Shown: positions 1-9,455 of the stretch, piece after piece
Numbering within the stretch: position 1 is the stretch's first letter
Layout: every line of letters begins with the position of its first letter
The notes under the pieces: model-generated
What the model saw: only the letters and a program-made list of their open reading frames with translations
Told to the model about the DNA's origin: nothing
The model's database searches: none
Position numbers and translations under genes: made by a program
Assembly (NCBI RefSeq): GCF_014656375.1
Contig: NZ_BNCH01000003.1
Location: 124,001 to 188,000, forward strand
Length of the DNA stretch: 64,000 nt
Direction of reading: 5' to 3'
Source of the DNA: Aliiroseovarius zhejiangensis
GTDB taxonomy: Bacteria > Pseudomonadota > Alphaproteobacteria > Rhodobacterales > Rhodobacteraceae

Positions 1-2
1 AA

Positions 3-563
3 ACCCAGTTTCACACCGCCGAGACCGAGAAGTATCCCCATGTCACGTTTTTTCTGAACGGCGGCAAGGAAGCCCCGGTCGAAGGCGAGGTGCGATATAT
101 GGCCGACAGCCCAAAGGTCGCCACCTATGACCTGCAACCGGAAATGTCCGCCGCTGAAGTCACCGAACATTTCGTCGGGGCCATCCGTGACCGCTTTGAC
201 CTGATCGTCACAAACTATGCCAATCCCGACATGGTGGGACATACCGGCGATCTGGATGCGGCCATCGCAGCCTGTGAAGCGGTGGATGCCGGGCTTGGAC
301 AAGTGCTGGCGGCGCTGAAAGAGGTGGGCGGCGCGATGATCGTGACCGCCGATCATGGCAACTGCGAAACCATGTGGGACGACGAAACCAACGGCCCCCA
401 CACGGCGCATACGACCAACCTTGTGCCAGTCATTCTGTTTGGCGGACCCGAGGGCGCCCGACTGGCAGACGGACGACTGGCCGATCTGGCCCCGACCGTG
501 CTGGAGCTTATGGGGCTGGCGCAGCCCGCCGAGATGACCGGCGAAAGTCTGATCCGCCGGTGA
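3..563 (+). CDS. gpmI: 2,3-bisphosphoglycerate-independent phosphoglycerate mutase, C-terminal part (5' end off the window)
   Basis: This is the C-terminal third of the cofactor-independent phosphoglycerate mutase, a cytoplasmic glycolytic enzyme that interconverts 3- and 2-phosphoglycerate using two Mn(II) ions. The frame is already open at base 3 and reads [17 protein letters not shown], a stretch typical of GpmI, so the gene starts upstream of the window. Metal-site motifs of the alkaline-phosphatase superfamily are visible: [10 protein letters not shown] and later TADHGNCE, followed by VPVILFG. The stop codon at 561-563 overlaps the GTG start of the next gene (GTGA), so it is probably the first visible gene of a gpmI-envC-ctpA operon. 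Confidence 0.95.
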   Translation, partial: TQFHTAETEKYPHVTFFLNGGKEAPVEGEVRYMADSPKVATYDLQPEMSAAEVTEHFVGAIRDRFDLIVTNYANPDMVGHTGDLDAAIAACEAVDAGLGQVLAALKEVGGAMIVTADHGNCETMWDDETNGPHTAHTTNLVPVILFGGPEGARLADGRLADLAPTVLELMGLAQPAEMTGESLIRR

Positions 564-1720
564 GAGGGGTCGGGCGTCTCTTGCCCCGTTTGGCGGGGGC
601 GGTCCTGTTGGTGCTCGCGCCGACACTTGCAGCCCGTGCGCAGACCGACCCGACCGACGCCGCCCGTGCCGCGATGCTGGCGCTGGACAAGGCGACGCTT
701 GCACTGGCCGAAGCTGAAAAGTCCACCGACCGGATTTCCGCCCTGACGCAAACCGTGCAGGCCTATGAGGAAGGGCTGGCCGCGCTGCGCGATGGGTTGC
801 GCCGGGCCAGCCTGCGCGAGGCAACCCTGAAGGGTGCCTTGCAGGCGGAAAGCGACCAGTTGTCCCAACTTCTGGGCGTCCTGCAAACCATCCAACGCGC
901 GCCGGAACCGGCCTTGCTGGTCCATCCTGCTGGACCGATTGGCACCGCCCGGTCCGGGATGATCCTGTCCGATGTGGCCCCCGCCCTGCAATTGAAAGCC
1001 GACGCGCTGCGCCGCGACCTTGAAGAGCTGCAAACCCTGCAGACCTTGCAGGAAAACGCGGTCGAGACGCTGAAATCAGGGCTGGAAGGTGCGCAGGACG
1101 CGCGGTTCGAGCTTAGCCTGGCCATCGCGCGGCGCACCGAACTGCCCCGCCGTTTCGTCGCTGATGAGGCCCGGATGAAAACGCTGCTTGAAAGCGCGGA
1201 TACCTTGACCAGCTTTGCCGACGGGCTGATGTCGGAACCTGTGCCGCAGGGCAACGCTGCCGATACACGGGACTTTTCAAGCGTGAAAGGGCGGCTGCCC
1301 ATGCCCGTGCTGGGCAAGGTGTTGCGCCGCTTTGATGAGGTGGACGCCGCCGGGGTGCGTCGCCCCGGTTATGTCATCGCCACGCGGCCCTTGGCCATCG
1401 TCACCACACCCTGGCCTGCGACGATCCGATACCTGGGGCCGCTTCTGGACTATGGCAACGTCGCCATCATCGAACCGGGCGATGGTTATCTGATGGTGCT
1501 TGCCGGGTTGGGCCAACTGTTCGGCGAAGTGGGTGAGGTGCTGCCAAAAGACGCCCCGATCGGCCTGATGGGCGGGGCGTCGGCCAGCGGTGATCAAGCG
1601 TTTTTGATCGCAGCGGAGGAAGGAACTGGCGCAGTCGCGTCGGAAACGCTTTATATAGAGCTAAGAGAGAACGGAACACCCGTGGACCCCGGCGACTGGT
1701 TCGCGGCAGGCAAGGAATGA
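560..1720 (+). CDS. envC: EnvC-like murein hydrolase activator with degenerate LytM/M23 domain
   Basis: Probable periplasmic activator of cell-division amidases. The GTG at 560 is chosen as start because it overlaps the gpmI stop and is followed directly by a signal peptide ([15 protein letters not shown], cleavage near ARAQ). The product is 386 residues. Residues about 35-235 are Glu/Leu/Ala-rich and look like coiled coil, and about 260-380 form an M23-like domain. The zinc ligands of active LytM enzymes are absent: where active members have a histidine after YGNVVIID, this protein reads [13 protein letters not shown], and no HxH follows. Loss of catalysis fits EnvC/NlpD-type activators, which work through an amidase partner. 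A four-base gap leads into ctpA. An ATG further upstream in the same frame would lie inside gpmI and is not credible. Confidence 0.85.
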   Translation: MRGVGRLLPRLAGAVLLVLAPTLAARAQTDPTDAARAAMLALDKATLALAEAEKSTDRISALTQTVQAYEEGLAALRDGLRRASLREATLKGALQAESDQLSQLLGVLQTIQRAPEPALLVHPAGPIGTARSGMILSDVAPALQLKADALRRDLEELQTLQTLQENAVETLKSGLEGAQDARFELSLAIARRTELPRRFVADEARMKTLLESADTLTSFADGLMSEPVPQGNAADTRDFSSVKGRLPMPVLGKVLRRFDEVDAAGVRRPGYVIATRPLAIVTTPWPATIRYLGPLLDYGNVAIIEPGDGYLMVLAGLGQLFGEVGEVLPKDAPIGLMGGASASGDQAFLIAAEEGTGAVASETLYIELRENGTPVDPGDWFAAGKE

Positions 1721-1724
1721 ACTG

Positions 1725-3056
1725 ATGAGGAAATTCGTGATGGCCGCCCTTGGGGGCACATTGGCAGGCGCGGTGCTGACCACGCAGGTGGCCGGGCCGC
1801 TTCTTGCACAAGATGCCGCCCGCAACGCAAGCGTCTATGAGCAACTTGACCTGTTTGGCGACATTTTTGAACGTATCCGCGCGCAATATGTGGAAGAGGT
1901 CGACGCCGCCGATCTGATCGAGGCGGCCATTGACGGGATGCTGACCTCGCTCGACCCGCATTCCAGTTACCTGTCGCCCAAGGACGCCGCCGACATGCGG
2001 GTGCAGACGCGCGGGTCATTCGGGGGGCTGGGCATCGAAGTGACGCAGGAAGAAGGCTTCGTGCGTGTCGTGTCGCCGATGGACGGAACACCCGCAGCAG
2101 ATGCAGGCATGGAATCGGGCGACTATATCACCCACGTGGATGGCGAAGCCCTGATGGGGCTGACATTGGACGAGGCGGTGAACATGCTGCGCGGCCCGGT
2201 GGGATCCGAGATCATCATCACCGTTGTGCGCGAAGGCGTGGATGAACCCTTCGACGTGTCGATCATCCGCGACACGATCAAGCTGACCGCCGCCACCGCG
2301 CGCTCGGTCGGCAATACCATCGTTCTCAGGGTGACGACCTTCAACGACCAGACCTATGCCAACATGACCGAAGGCTTGACCCGCGAGGTTGAGGCCCTGG
2401 GCGGGATGGACAATGTCGCAGGCATTGTGCTGGATCTGCGCAACAACCCCGGCGGGCTTCTGAATCAGGCGATCGAAGTGTCCGACGCCTTCCTTGAAAG
2501 CGGCGAAATCGTATCGACCCGCGGCCGCAATCCCGGTGAAAGCGAACGGGTCAACGCCGAAGCAGGCGACTTGGCCGAAGGCAAACCGATGGTCGTTCTG
2601 ATCAATGGCGGCTCGGCCTCTGCGTCGGAAATCGTCGCAGGCGCGCTTCAGGACCACCATCGCGCCATCGTCGTCGGCACCAAGAGCTTCGGCAAAGGCT
2701 CGGTCCAGACGGTGATGCCGCTGGCCTCGGACGGGGCCATGCGCCTGACCACCGCACGGTATTATACACCGTCGGGCCGTTCGATTCAGGCGCTGGGCGT
2801 GTCGCCCGACATCTTGGTCGAGCAGCCCCCGCGCGTCCCCACGGCCGAGAACGAGGATGAAGGCCGCCCGCAACGCACCGAAGCCGACCTGCGCGGCAGC
2901 CTGAACAATGACAGCCTGAGCGAGGATGAACAGCGCCAGATCGAGGAAGAACGCGAAGCCGCGGAAGAAGCCGCCAAGCTGCGCGACGACGATTTCCAAC
3001 TGTCTTACGCGGTCGACCTGATCAAGGGCCTGTCGACCATCGCCATGGCGCAGTGA
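1725..3056 (+). CDS. ctpA: C-terminal processing peptidase, S41 family
   Basis: Secreted serine protease of 443 residues that trims or degrades periplasmic proteins at their C-termini. An N-terminal signal/anchor (residues about 1-29, ending PLLAQDA) is followed by a PDZ domain (about 95-165, containing GLGIEVTQE) and the S41 catalytic domain. The catalytic Ser-Lys dyad is visible as Ser299 in GGSASASE and Lys324 in FGKGSVQ, by analogy with E. coli Prc/Tsp. The C-terminal 80 residues are Glu/Asp/Arg-rich. It lies 4 bases after envC, an arrangement common in alphaproteobacteria; related Ctp proteases control amidase and endopeptidase activity, so a joint role in wall remodelling is plausible but inferred. 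A terminator follows. Confidence 0.93.
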   Translation: MRKFVMAALGGTLAGAVLTTQVAGPLLAQDAARNASVYEQLDLFGDIFERIRAQYVEEVDAADLIEAAIDGMLTSLDPHSSYLSPKDAADMRVQTRGSFGGLGIEVTQEEGFVRVVSPMDGTPAADAGMESGDYITHVDGEALMGLTLDEAVNMLRGPVGSEIIITVVREGVDEPFDVSIIRDTIKLTAATARSVGNTIVLRVTTFNDQTYANMTEGLTREVEALGGMDNVAGIVLDLRNNPGGLLNQAIEVSDAFLESGEIVSTRGRNPGESERVNAEAGDLAEGKPMVVLINGGSASASEIVAGALQDHHRAIVVGTKSFGKGSVQTVMPLASDGAMRLTTARYYTPSGRSIQALGVSPDILVEQPPRVPTAENEDEGRPQRTEADLRGSLNNDSLSEDEQRQIEEEREAAEEAAKLRDDDFQLSYAVDLIKGLSTIAMAQ

Positions 3057-3074
3057 GCAGGTTGCAAGACGATC

Positions 3075-3103
3075 AAGGGGCCATTCTCAGGGATGGCCCT
3101 TTT
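3075..3103 (+). terminator. Rho-independent terminator after ctpA
   Basis: Arms AAGGGGCCAT and ATGGCCCTT pair with one bulged G around an eight-base loop and run into TTTT. It lies 18 bases after the ctpA stop and closes the gpmI-envC-ctpA unit. Confidence 0.75.
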
Positions 3104-3159
3104 GCATTCCTGCCACAGATGCCTGTAACACGCTGTCGCACCGCCAAGCTGATGAGGTC

Positions 3160-3657
3160 ATGATGACACCTGCCGATATCGAAAAACTGCCCTATCGACC
3201 TTGCGTCGGGATCATGCTGGTGAATGACGATGGCAAGGTGTTCGTGGGCCAAAGGCTGGACGCGCCGAAACTGGGCACTGAAACCGCCTGGCAGATGCCT
3301 CAGGGCGGGGTGGATGACGGCGAAGACCCGCGCGAGGCTGCCCTGCGCGAGCTGTGGGAAGAAACCGGCGTGACAAGCGATCTAGTGACGATCGAAGCGG
3401 AACTGCCTGACTGGCTGCCCTATGACCTGCCCCACGACATCGTGCCACGGATCTGGAAAGGCCGCTTCAAAGGGCAACAACAGCGGTGGTTCCTGATGCG
3501 GTTCAAGGGCGACGACAGCGCGGTGAATATCGAAACGGACCACCCGGAATTCAGCCAATGGGCCTGGATGGACCCGGACGAGGTCGTGGCCCATATCGTG
3601 CCCTTCAAACGCGACATCTATGCCACTGTCCTCAAGGGATTTCGGAGGTATCTGTGA
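3160..3657 (+). CDS. rppH: RNA pyrophosphohydrolase RppH (Nudix)
   Basis: Removes pyrophosphate from the 5' triphosphate end of mRNA, which triggers RNase E-dependent decay, and may also cleave dinucleoside polyphosphates. The 165-residue product opens with a [11 protein letters not shown] segment typical of RppH/IalA proteins. The Nudix box spans residues about 49-71 ([20 protein letters not shown] then TGV) and matches the GX5EX7REUXEEXGU pattern. The WQMPQGG entry is also characteristic. Two adjacent ATG codons (3160 and 3163) are possible starts. The TGA overlaps the ATG of the next gene by one base, implying translational coupling. Confidence 0.92.
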   Translation: MMTPADIEKLPYRPCVGIMLVNDDGKVFVGQRLDAPKLGTETAWQMPQGGVDDGEDPREAALRELWEETGVTSDLVTIEAELPDWLPYDLPHDIVPRIWKGRFKGQQQRWFLMRFKGDDSAVNIETDHPEFSQWAWMDPDEVVAHIVPFKRDIYATVLKGFRRYL

Positions 3658-4148
3658 TGCGCGGCCTGCTGCTTGTCATCTGGCTCGTGATGCCTCAGTC
3701 CGCCTTGGCACTTTCGTGCTTGCCCCACAACGCGATCTCAGCCTTCCTGGACGCCGCCCGGTCCACCAAATCCTATGTTGCGGTGTTGGGTCGGCTCAGC
3801 TTTGATGCCAGCAAAACCCCCAAACCAGACCAATCCCGGCAACGATTGCCCAAACCCGACAATTTCCTCAGCGGTCGGATCAGCGGGCACAGCCTGACGC
3901 GGTCAGGTTTTGACTCGCCGTTTGACCGCGCGATTGACATCAACCTGAAATGCATGGGGCCGTGGTGTGCCCGGCTTCGCAACGGACAGGAACATCTGGT
4001 GTATCTGGAACGGACAGACGGGCGTTACCTGCTCGTGTCCGATCCCTGTGGCGGATACGCGTTCGCGACGCCCGATCCGGCCACCCTGGACAAGGTCCGG
4101 TCCTGCATGCGCGGTCAGGCCTGCGATCCCGAATTGCCGCGCCGCTGA
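3657..4148 (+). CDS. Secreted cysteine-containing protein of unknown function
   Basis: I do not recognise a named family. The ATG at 3657 is favoured because it overlaps the rppH stop (TGATG), has a CGGAGG ribosome site 8 bases upstream, and gives an N-terminal signal peptide ([15 protein letters not shown], cleavage near ALS). The product is 163 residues. The mature part carries several cysteines ([36 protein letters not shown]), suggesting disulfides in the periplasm. A Lys/Pro/Gln-rich linker lies near residues 50-70. It is probably co-transcribed with rppH. Confidence 0.7.
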   Translation: MRGLLLVIWLVMPQSALALSCLPHNAISAFLDAARSTKSYVAVLGRLSFDASKTPKPDQSRQRLPKPDNFLSGRISGHSLTRSGFDSPFDRAIDINLKCMGPWCARLRNGQEHLVYLERTDGRYLLVSDPCGGYAFATPDPATLDKVRSCMRGQACDPELPRR

Positions 4149-4219
4149 CGCGTTTCACCCTTCGCAAACGCCACAATCCCGCTATAAGGGCGGCAAACAT
4201 CGCTGCCGGAGCCACGCCC

Positions 4220-4912
4220 ATGTCCTTTGACCGTTCGATCAAGATCGCACCCTCCATCCTGTCCGCCGATTTCGCCAATTTCGGTCAGGAAATCCAGGCC
4301 ATCGAAGCGCAGGGCGCCGACTGGGTGCATGTCGATGTCATGGACGGCCATTTCGTGCCCAACCTGACCTTCGGCCCGCCTGCAGTGAAAGCCTTCCGCC
4401 CCCATGTGAAAACCTTCATGGATGTGCATCTGATGATCGCGCCGGTCGATCCCTATATCGAAGCCTATGCCGAAGCCGGCGCCGATATGATCACCGCCCA
4501 TGTCGAAGCCGGACCCCATATCCACCGCACGTTGCAGGCCATCAAGGCGCAGGGCGTGAAAGCCGGCGTCAGCCTGAACCCGGGCACACCGCTGGACAGC
4601 ATCGAACATGTGCTCGACCTCGTGGATATGGTGCTGATCATGACCGTGAACCCGGGCTTCGGCGGGCAGAAGTTCATCCACTCCGGCGTCGACAAAACCC
4701 GCCGCCTGCGCCGGATGATCGGCGACCGCCCGGTCCACATCCAGATCGACGGCGGTGTCACAACCGAAACCGCGCCACTGGTGGCCGAAGCCGGTGCCGA
4801 TGTACTGGTGGCCGGATCCGCCGTCTTCAAAGGCGGCTCGGTCGACAATCCAGACGCTTATGGGGACAATATCCGCGCCATCCGCGCCGCCGCTGAAGCC
4901 GAGCGCAGCTAG
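4220..4912 (+). CDS. rpe: Ribulose-phosphate 3-epimerase
   Basis: Cytoplasmic TIM-barrel enzyme that interconverts D-ribulose 5-phosphate and D-xylulose 5-phosphate in the pentose phosphate and Calvin cycles. The 230-residue length is normal. Family motifs occur in order: [13 protein letters not shown] near the N-terminus, [12 protein letters not shown] with metal ligands His and Asp, [18 protein letters not shown] and QIDGGV (catalytic Asp). The frame is open further upstream, but that extension lies over the preceding gene; the ATG at 4220 directly precedes [13 protein letters not shown], the usual N-terminus. A repeat element and two inverted repeats follow the stop. Confidence 0.95.
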   Translation: MSFDRSIKIAPSILSADFANFGQEIQAIEAQGADWVHVDVMDGHFVPNLTFGPPAVKAFRPHVKTFMDVHLMIAPVDPYIEAYAEAGADMITAHVEAGPHIHRTLQAIKAQGVKAGVSLNPGTPLDSIEHVLDLVDMVLIMTVNPGFGGQKFIHSGVDKTRRLRRMIGDRPVHIQIDGGVTTETAPLVAEAGADVLVAGSAVFKGGSVDNPDAYGDNIRAIRAAAEAERS

Positions 4913-4914
4913 GG

Positions 4915-4983
4915 TTTCTTCTGGCCCGAAATTTCCCGGGGTAGGTCCAATCGACCGATTGGACCGCAGGGGCAGCGCCCCTG
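4915..4983 (-). repeat. Intergenic modular hairpin repeat, family 1, copy A
   Basis: On the minus strand this reads: hairpin I (AGGGGCGCTGCCCCT), hairpin II (GGTCCAAT..ATTGGACC), then a tail CCCCGGGAAATTTCGGGCC ending AGAAGAA. The same layout recurs at 17942, 38821 and 46863, with hairpin II differing in sequence but remaining self-complementary. This copy begins three bases after the rpe stop, with the tail nearest the gene. Confidence 0.7.
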
Positions 4984-4995
4984 ACACAAGGCTGG

Positions 4996-5019
4996 ATTGT
5001 CACATTCGAATGTGACAAT
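4996..5019. promoter_or_regulatory. Perfect 24-bp palindrome, candidate operator
   Basis: Twelve bases (ATTGTCACATTC) are followed immediately by their exact reverse complement. The dyad ends 29 bases before the start of the MBL-fold gene and fits binding by a dimeric helix-turn-helix regulator. TGTGACA half-sites superficially resemble those of CRP/FNR-type or GntR-type proteins, but the regulator cannot be named. A hairpin role in RNA is the alternative, although the arms meet with no loop. Confidence 0.55.
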
Positions 5020-5048
5020 CTGATGCGAACAAATTGCCGGAGGACACC

Positions 5049-6005
5049 ATGTTTCGCATCACCACAGCCTTTGCCACCCTTGTCGCCTTTGCCGCCATAC
5101 CCGCCTTTGCGGATGAAGACATCGCCGACCAGTATCCCGGCTCGGTGCTTTATGAAAAACCGGTCGAGGTGATTCCGGATGTCTGGTCCGCCATCGGCGC
5201 CACCGCCCCGCCGACCTATGAAAATGCAGGCCACAACAACAATCTCAGCTTCATCGTCACGGGCGAAGGCGTGATCGTGGTCAACGCGGGCGCCAACGCC
5301 AAGCTGGCGCAGGCCCTGCATGACGAGATCAAGGCCGTCACCGACCAGCCCGTGAAACTCGTCATCAACGAAAACGGCCAGGGTCACGCGATGCTGGGCA
5401 ACAGTTACTGGATCGATCAGGGGGTCGAGGTGCTGGCCCATGTCGATGCCGCCCATGAATTTGAGGAATACTCGGCCCAGATCTATGACGGCATGACGCG
5501 ATACGCGCGCGAGAACGCCGAGGGCACCGTGCCGATGGGGCCGACCCGCACCTTCGAGGATAAGGAGGTTATCACACTGGGGGGCAAAACCATCGAAGTG
5601 CTCTATTCCGGTCCGGCCCACAGCCCCGGCGACATCCAGGTCTGGCTGCCGGAAGACGGGTTGATGATTGCGGGCGACATGGCCTTTCATAACCGCATCC
5701 CGCCGATTTTCGAGGACACCTGCACCAGCTGCTGGATCGAGACCTGGGAAACCGTCTTTGCCCCCATCGGCGCAACCTATGTGATCCCCGGTCACGGATA
5801 CCCGACCAACATGGCACAGGTTGAAGATCACACCATCGGCTACCTCAAACATCTGCGCGGCGAAGTGGGCAAGCTGCTTGACGAAGGCGGCACGCTGGAA
5901 GACGCCTATTACGTTGACCAATCCCCCTATGCCCACCACGACACGTTCGAGGAGCTGGCCACCAAGAATGCCGGTCAGGTCTTTACCGAGATGGAGTTTG
6001 AGTAA
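5049..6005 (+). CDS. Secreted metallo-beta-lactamase-fold protein with degenerate metal motif
   Basis: A 318-residue exported protein (signal peptide FATLVAFAAIPAFA, residues about 1-21). The fold is recognisable from NNLSFIVTGEGVIVVNAG, the AHSPGD and MIAGDMAFHN segments and the late VIPGHGYPT motif. At the position of the canonical HxHxDH signature the protein reads NGQGHA (residues about 109-114), so all four ligand positions are replaced in a gapless alignment. Activity as an ordinary zinc hydrolase is therefore doubtful. The start at 5049 is preferred over an ATG-less extension at 5034 because GGAGG lies 6 bases upstream and the signal peptide follows directly. The promoter region contains the 24-bp palindrome. 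Substrate unknown. Confidence 0.8.
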   Translation: MFRITTAFATLVAFAAIPAFADEDIADQYPGSVLYEKPVEVIPDVWSAIGATAPPTYENAGHNNNLSFIVTGEGVIVVNAGANAKLAQALHDEIKAVTDQPVKLVINENGQGHAMLGNSYWIDQGVEVLAHVDAAHEFEEYSAQIYDGMTRYARENAEGTVPMGPTRTFEDKEVITLGGKTIEVLYSGPAHSPGDIQVWLPEDGLMIAGDMAFHNRIPPIFEDTCTSCWIETWETVFAPIGATYVIPGHGYPTNMAQVEDHTIGYLKHLRGEVGKLLDEGGTLEDAYYVDQSPYAHHDTFEELATKNAGQVFTEMEFE

Positions 6006-6014
6006 CCGACACCC

Positions 6015-7193
6015 TCAGTCCCGGCTGCGCAGATGATCCAGCATCGCACCGGATCCGAACCCGTCTGCCACCAACCCGTTGTCGCGCTGATAGTTGCGCA
6101 GCGCGGCGGCGGTGTTCGGGCCGGGGAACCCATCTGCGCCCAATGTGTCATAGCCCGCCGCCGTCAGGCGTTCCTGCAATTCGCGCATCTGGTCGCGGGA
6201 CAGCACGATCAGGTCATCGGGGCAGCGCGTTCTGATCGGACGCCCGCCCTGCACCCGGTCGGCCAGAAGCCCGACTGCAATCGCATAGGCATCGGCCCGG
6301 TTATAGGTCAGCAACACGTCGAAATTACCAAAGGTCATGAAGGCCGGGCCGCTGGCGCCTGACGGCAGCACGATCGAGGCCTCCCCATAATCCGGGACCG
6401 GGCTGCCATCGGCCAGCTGCACCCCCATGCCCGCCCAGTCGGCAACCGCGCGTTTGACCTGGCGTCCCGCCAGTGCATGGTCGAACCCCTGTGGCAAGAC
6501 GACCTCGACCCGGCAGGGGCGGCTCATCCGCCAACCATGCGCGGCCAAGTAGTTCGCGATCGAGGCCAACCCGTCCTGCGGATCGTCGCCCCAGATGTCG
6601 CGCCGCCCATCCCCGTCATGGTCGACCGCAAACCGCAGAACGCTGGACGGCATGAACTGTCCATGCCCCATCGCCCCGGCCCAGGATCCCAGCATCGCGG
6701 CGGGCGCGATGTCGCCTGCGTCGATGATCGTCAGCGCGGCGATCAGTTCGTCTTCGAAGAAACTGGCGCGATGTCCCGATTGCGCCAGTGTCGCCAGCGC
6801 CGTCAGAACCGGCCAGTCGCCACGTGTGGCGCCGTAATCGGTCTCCAACCCCCAAATCGCCAGGATGATCTGCGGATCGACGTCAAATTTCTCGGATATG
6901 CCATTCAGAAGGGCGCGATTATCCCGAAACCGTGCCCGCCCCTTGCGGATGCGTTTGTCCGTCACCGCGCGTTCCAGGTATTGCGAGATGGTCAGGGTAA
7001 ATTCAGCCTGGTTCGATTGCTTTTCCAGCACCCTGGGATCGGGGCGCAGATGGCTCGCGCACAGCTCAAGCGTTTGGGCAGAGACGCCCGCCTGACCGGC
7101 ACGTTTGCGAAAGGCATCGCACCATGCCTGAAAATCGTCTTCCAACATCATACTGTTCAACACCAACTCATACCTTTTGTCCCGATTGGACAT
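6015..7193 (-). CDS. Lytic murein transglycosylase, MltB family, with peptidoglycan-binding domain
   Basis: Cleaves the MurNAc-GlcNAc bond of peptidoglycan to form 1,6-anhydro ends. The 392-residue product has an SLT_2-type catalytic domain (about 20-310) with the catalytic Glu in WGLETDYG, followed by GAMGHGQFMPSSVLRF and DGDGRRDIW, and a C-terminal PG_binding_1 domain (about 330-392, GADGFPGPNTAAALRNYQ). No signal peptide or lipobox is visible from the ATG (MSNRDKRYELVLN), which is odd for an enzyme acting in the periplasm. The ATG lies only 6 bases after the rnr stop; an in-frame TTG two codons upstream does not help. It is the last gene of the dapE-rnr-mltB run. Confidence 0.88.
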   Translation of the reverse strand: MSNRDKRYELVLNSMMLEDDFQAWCDAFRKRAGQAGVSAQTLELCASHLRPDPRVLEKQSNQAEFTLTISQYLERAVTDKRIRKGRARFRDNRALLNGISEKFDVDPQIILAIWGLETDYGATRGDWPVLTALATLAQSGHRASFFEDELIAALTIIDAGDIAPAAMLGSWAGAMGHGQFMPSSVLRFAVDHDGDGRRDIWGDDPQDGLASIANYLAAHGWRMSRPCRVEVVLPQGFDHALAGRQVKRAVADWAGMGVQLADGSPVPDYGEASIVLPSGASGPAFMTFGNFDVLLTYNRADAYAIAVGLLADRVQGGRPIRTRCPDDLIVLSRDQMRELQERLTAAGYDTLGADGFPGPNTAAALRNYQRDNGLVADGFGSGAMLDHLRSRD

Positions 7194-7199
7194 TACCAA

Positions 7200-9455
7200 C
7201 TACTTTCGGGAACGCTTCACTTTCTTTTTCGTCTTTGCGGTTTTCCGCTTTGACGTCATGGGTTTCCGGGGTGTGGACTTCCCCGTCTTTCGCGTTTTTG
7301 CGGGCGTCAGTTTGCGTCCTTCAATGTTCAGAAGCTCAAGCGTCAGCCCGCCGGTGGTCGGAATGGCTTCCGCAAGTCGCACGGTGACACGCTGCCCCAG
7401 CCCGATCACCAGACCCGACCGTTCGCCCACCAGCACCTGTTCGTCCTTGTCATGGCGAAAATATTCGTTGCCCAGCGAACTGATGGGCACAAGCCCGTCG
7501 GCGCCGGTTTCGTCCAGTTTCACGAACAGGCCGAACCGCGCGATGCCCGATACCCGCCCTGTGAACTCGTTGCCGACGCGTTCGGCCAGAAACGCGGCCA
7601 GATAACGGTCTGTCGTGTCCCGTTCAGCCGCCATCGACCGCCGTTCGGTTTCCGAGATATGCTGCGCCGTCGCTTCCAGCTTTTCGATGTCTTCCGGCCT
7701 GAGCCCGTCCTTGCCCCATCCATGCCCCGAGATCAGCGCCCGGTGTACGATCAGGTCTGAATAGCGCCGGATGGGCGAGGTGAAATGCGCATAGGATTGC
7801 AATGCCAGCCCGAAATGTCCGAAGTTTTCCGGGAAATAGTAGGCCTGCGACATTGACCGCAGGGTGGTCAGGTTGATCAGCTCGTCAAACTCCGTGTCTT
7901 CGGACTGGGCCAGCAGATTGTTCAGGTGCTGGGTTTTCAGTACCTGCCCCTTGGCCAGCGTGAAACCAGACGCCTGCGCGACCTCACGCAAGGCTTCCAG
8001 CTTCTCGGGGCTGGGCTCTTCGTGGACCCGAAACAGAAGCGGGCGTCTGAGGCGGGTCAGTTCCTCGGCCGCGGCGACGTTGGCGAGGATCATGAACTCT
8101 TCGATCAGCCGGTGCGCGTCGAAGCGTTCGGCAAAGGCGACCGAGGCGACCTTGCCATCGTCGTCCAGGATGATCTTGCGTTCCGGCAGGTCCAGATCCA
8201 GTGGCTGGCGCGAGGCGCGGGCTTGTTTGGTCGCGTGATAGGCGGCAAACAGCGGCGCGATCACCTCGTCCATAAGGGGCGCGCATTTTTCGTTGGGTTG
8301 ACCGTCCTGCGCCGCCTGCACCTCGGCGTAGTTCAGCGAGGCATGGGATTTCATCAACCCGCGAATGAAACTGTGGCTGAGTTTGCGGCCCTGCGCGTCC
8401 AGCACCATGCGCACGGCGATACACGCGCGTGGCACACCTTCGTGCAGGCTGCACAAATCGCCAGACAACCGGTCGGGCAGCATCGGCACCACCCGGTCGG
8501 GAAAATAGGTTGAATTGCCCCGCCGCCGCGCCTCGTGATCCAGATCTGATCCGGGTGTCACGTAATGGGCCACATCGGCGATGGCGACCCATACCACATG
8601 ACCGCCGGGGTTCTTCGGGTTGTCGTCCGCATGGGCATAGCACGCATCGTCATGGTCGCGCGCATCCGCCGGGTCGATGGTGACAAGGGGCAGGTGGCGC
8701 AGATCCTCGCGCCCCTTCAGGCCCGCCGGTTTCATCGCATCCGCTTCTTCGATCACGCTGTCGGGGAAGGCATCCGGGATGCCGTGCTGGTGGATCGCGA
8801 TCAGGCTGACGGCCTTGGGCGCGGTCGGGTCGCCCAGCCGGGCCACGATCCGCGCGCGGGGCAGTCCCATGCGGGATTTCGGCCCGGATTGCTGCGCCTC
8901 GACCAACTCGCCGTCTTTCGCGCCTTCGTCCGCTCCGGGATCAACCCGCCATTCCTTGTCCGCCCCCTTGTCGACAGGCACGATCCGCCCGCCTTCGGAC
9001 CCCTTGCGATAGATGCCCAGAATACGGATCGGATTGGTGCCGATGCGGCGGATCAACCGTGCCTCATAGGCATAAGGCTCATCTTTCACCTCGGTCATGC
9101 GGGCCAGAATGCGCTCGCCCGGCTCCAGCGCCGGGTCCGAGGGCTTCAGCACCAAAATCGCACGCGGCGCAGCGCCGTCGCCCGCCCATTCCATCGGGCT
9201 GGCATACAGATCGCCATCGGCATCGGGCACCTCGATCCGCAGCACGGCGACCGGCGGCAGCTTGTCCGGGTTGCGATAGGTCTTGCCACGTTTGGCAAGG
9301 TGCCCGTCGGCCTCAAGCTCTTTCAACAGGCGCTTCAGGTCGATCCGCGCCGCGCCCTTGATCCCGAACGCCCGCGCGATGTCGCGCTTGCCCGTCTGGG
9401 TCGGGTTATCCGAGATCCAGTCCAGAATCTCTTGTTTGCTGGGAAATTGGCTCAT
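7200..9455 (-). CDS. rnr: Ribonuclease R
   Basis: Processive 3'-5' exoribonuclease of the RNase II/RNB superfamily, able to degrade structured RNA. The 751-residue protein has an N-terminal winged-helix segment (about 1-65), cold-shock-like OB folds, the RNB catalytic domain with the Asp cluster in [13 protein letters not shown] (near residue 265), and an S1 domain (about 640-715, [19 protein letters not shown]). The C-terminal 35 residues are a Lys/Arg/Thr-rich basic tail that probably contacts RNA. Its ATG overlaps the dapE stop (ATGA). Confidence 0.95.
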   Translation of the reverse strand: MSQFPSKQEILDWISDNPTQTGKRDIARAFGIKGAARIDLKRLLKELEADGHLAKRGKTYRNPDKLPPVAVLRIEVPDADGDLYASPMEWAGDGAAPRAILVLKPSDPALEPGERILARMTEVKDEPYAYEARLIRRIGTNPIRILGIYRKGSEGGRIVPVDKGADKEWRVDPGADEGAKDGELVEAQQSGPKSRMGLPRARIVARLGDPTAPKAVSLIAIHQHGIPDAFPDSVIEEADAMKPAGLKGREDLRHLPLVTIDPADARDHDDACYAHADDNPKNPGGHVVWVAIADVAHYVTPGSDLDHEARRRGNSTYFPDRVVPMLPDRLSGDLCSLHEGVPRACIAVRMVLDAQGRKLSHSFIRGLMKSHASLNYAEVQAAQDGQPNEKCAPLMDEVIAPLFAAYHATKQARASRQPLDLDLPERKIILDDDGKVASVAFAERFDAHRLIEEFMILANVAAAEELTRLRRPLLFRVHEEPSPEKLEALREVAQASGFTLAKGQVLKTQHLNNLLAQSEDTEFDELINLTTLRSMSQAYYFPENFGHFGLALQSYAHFTSPIRRYSDLIVHRALISGHGWGKDGLRPEDIEKLEATAQHISETERRSMAAERDTTDRYLAAFLAERVGNEFTGRVSGIARFGLFVKLDETGADGLVPISSLGNEYFRHDKDEQVLVGERSGLVIGLGQRVTVRLAEAIPTTGGLTLELLNIEGRKLTPAKTRKTGKSTPRKPMTSKRKTAKTKKKVKRSRK

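Noticed and set aside
374-559. Upstream extension of the EnvC frame inside gpmI
   Set aside because: The GTG at 560 begins a signal peptide and overlaps the gpmI stop; the upstream part would be gpmI in another frame.
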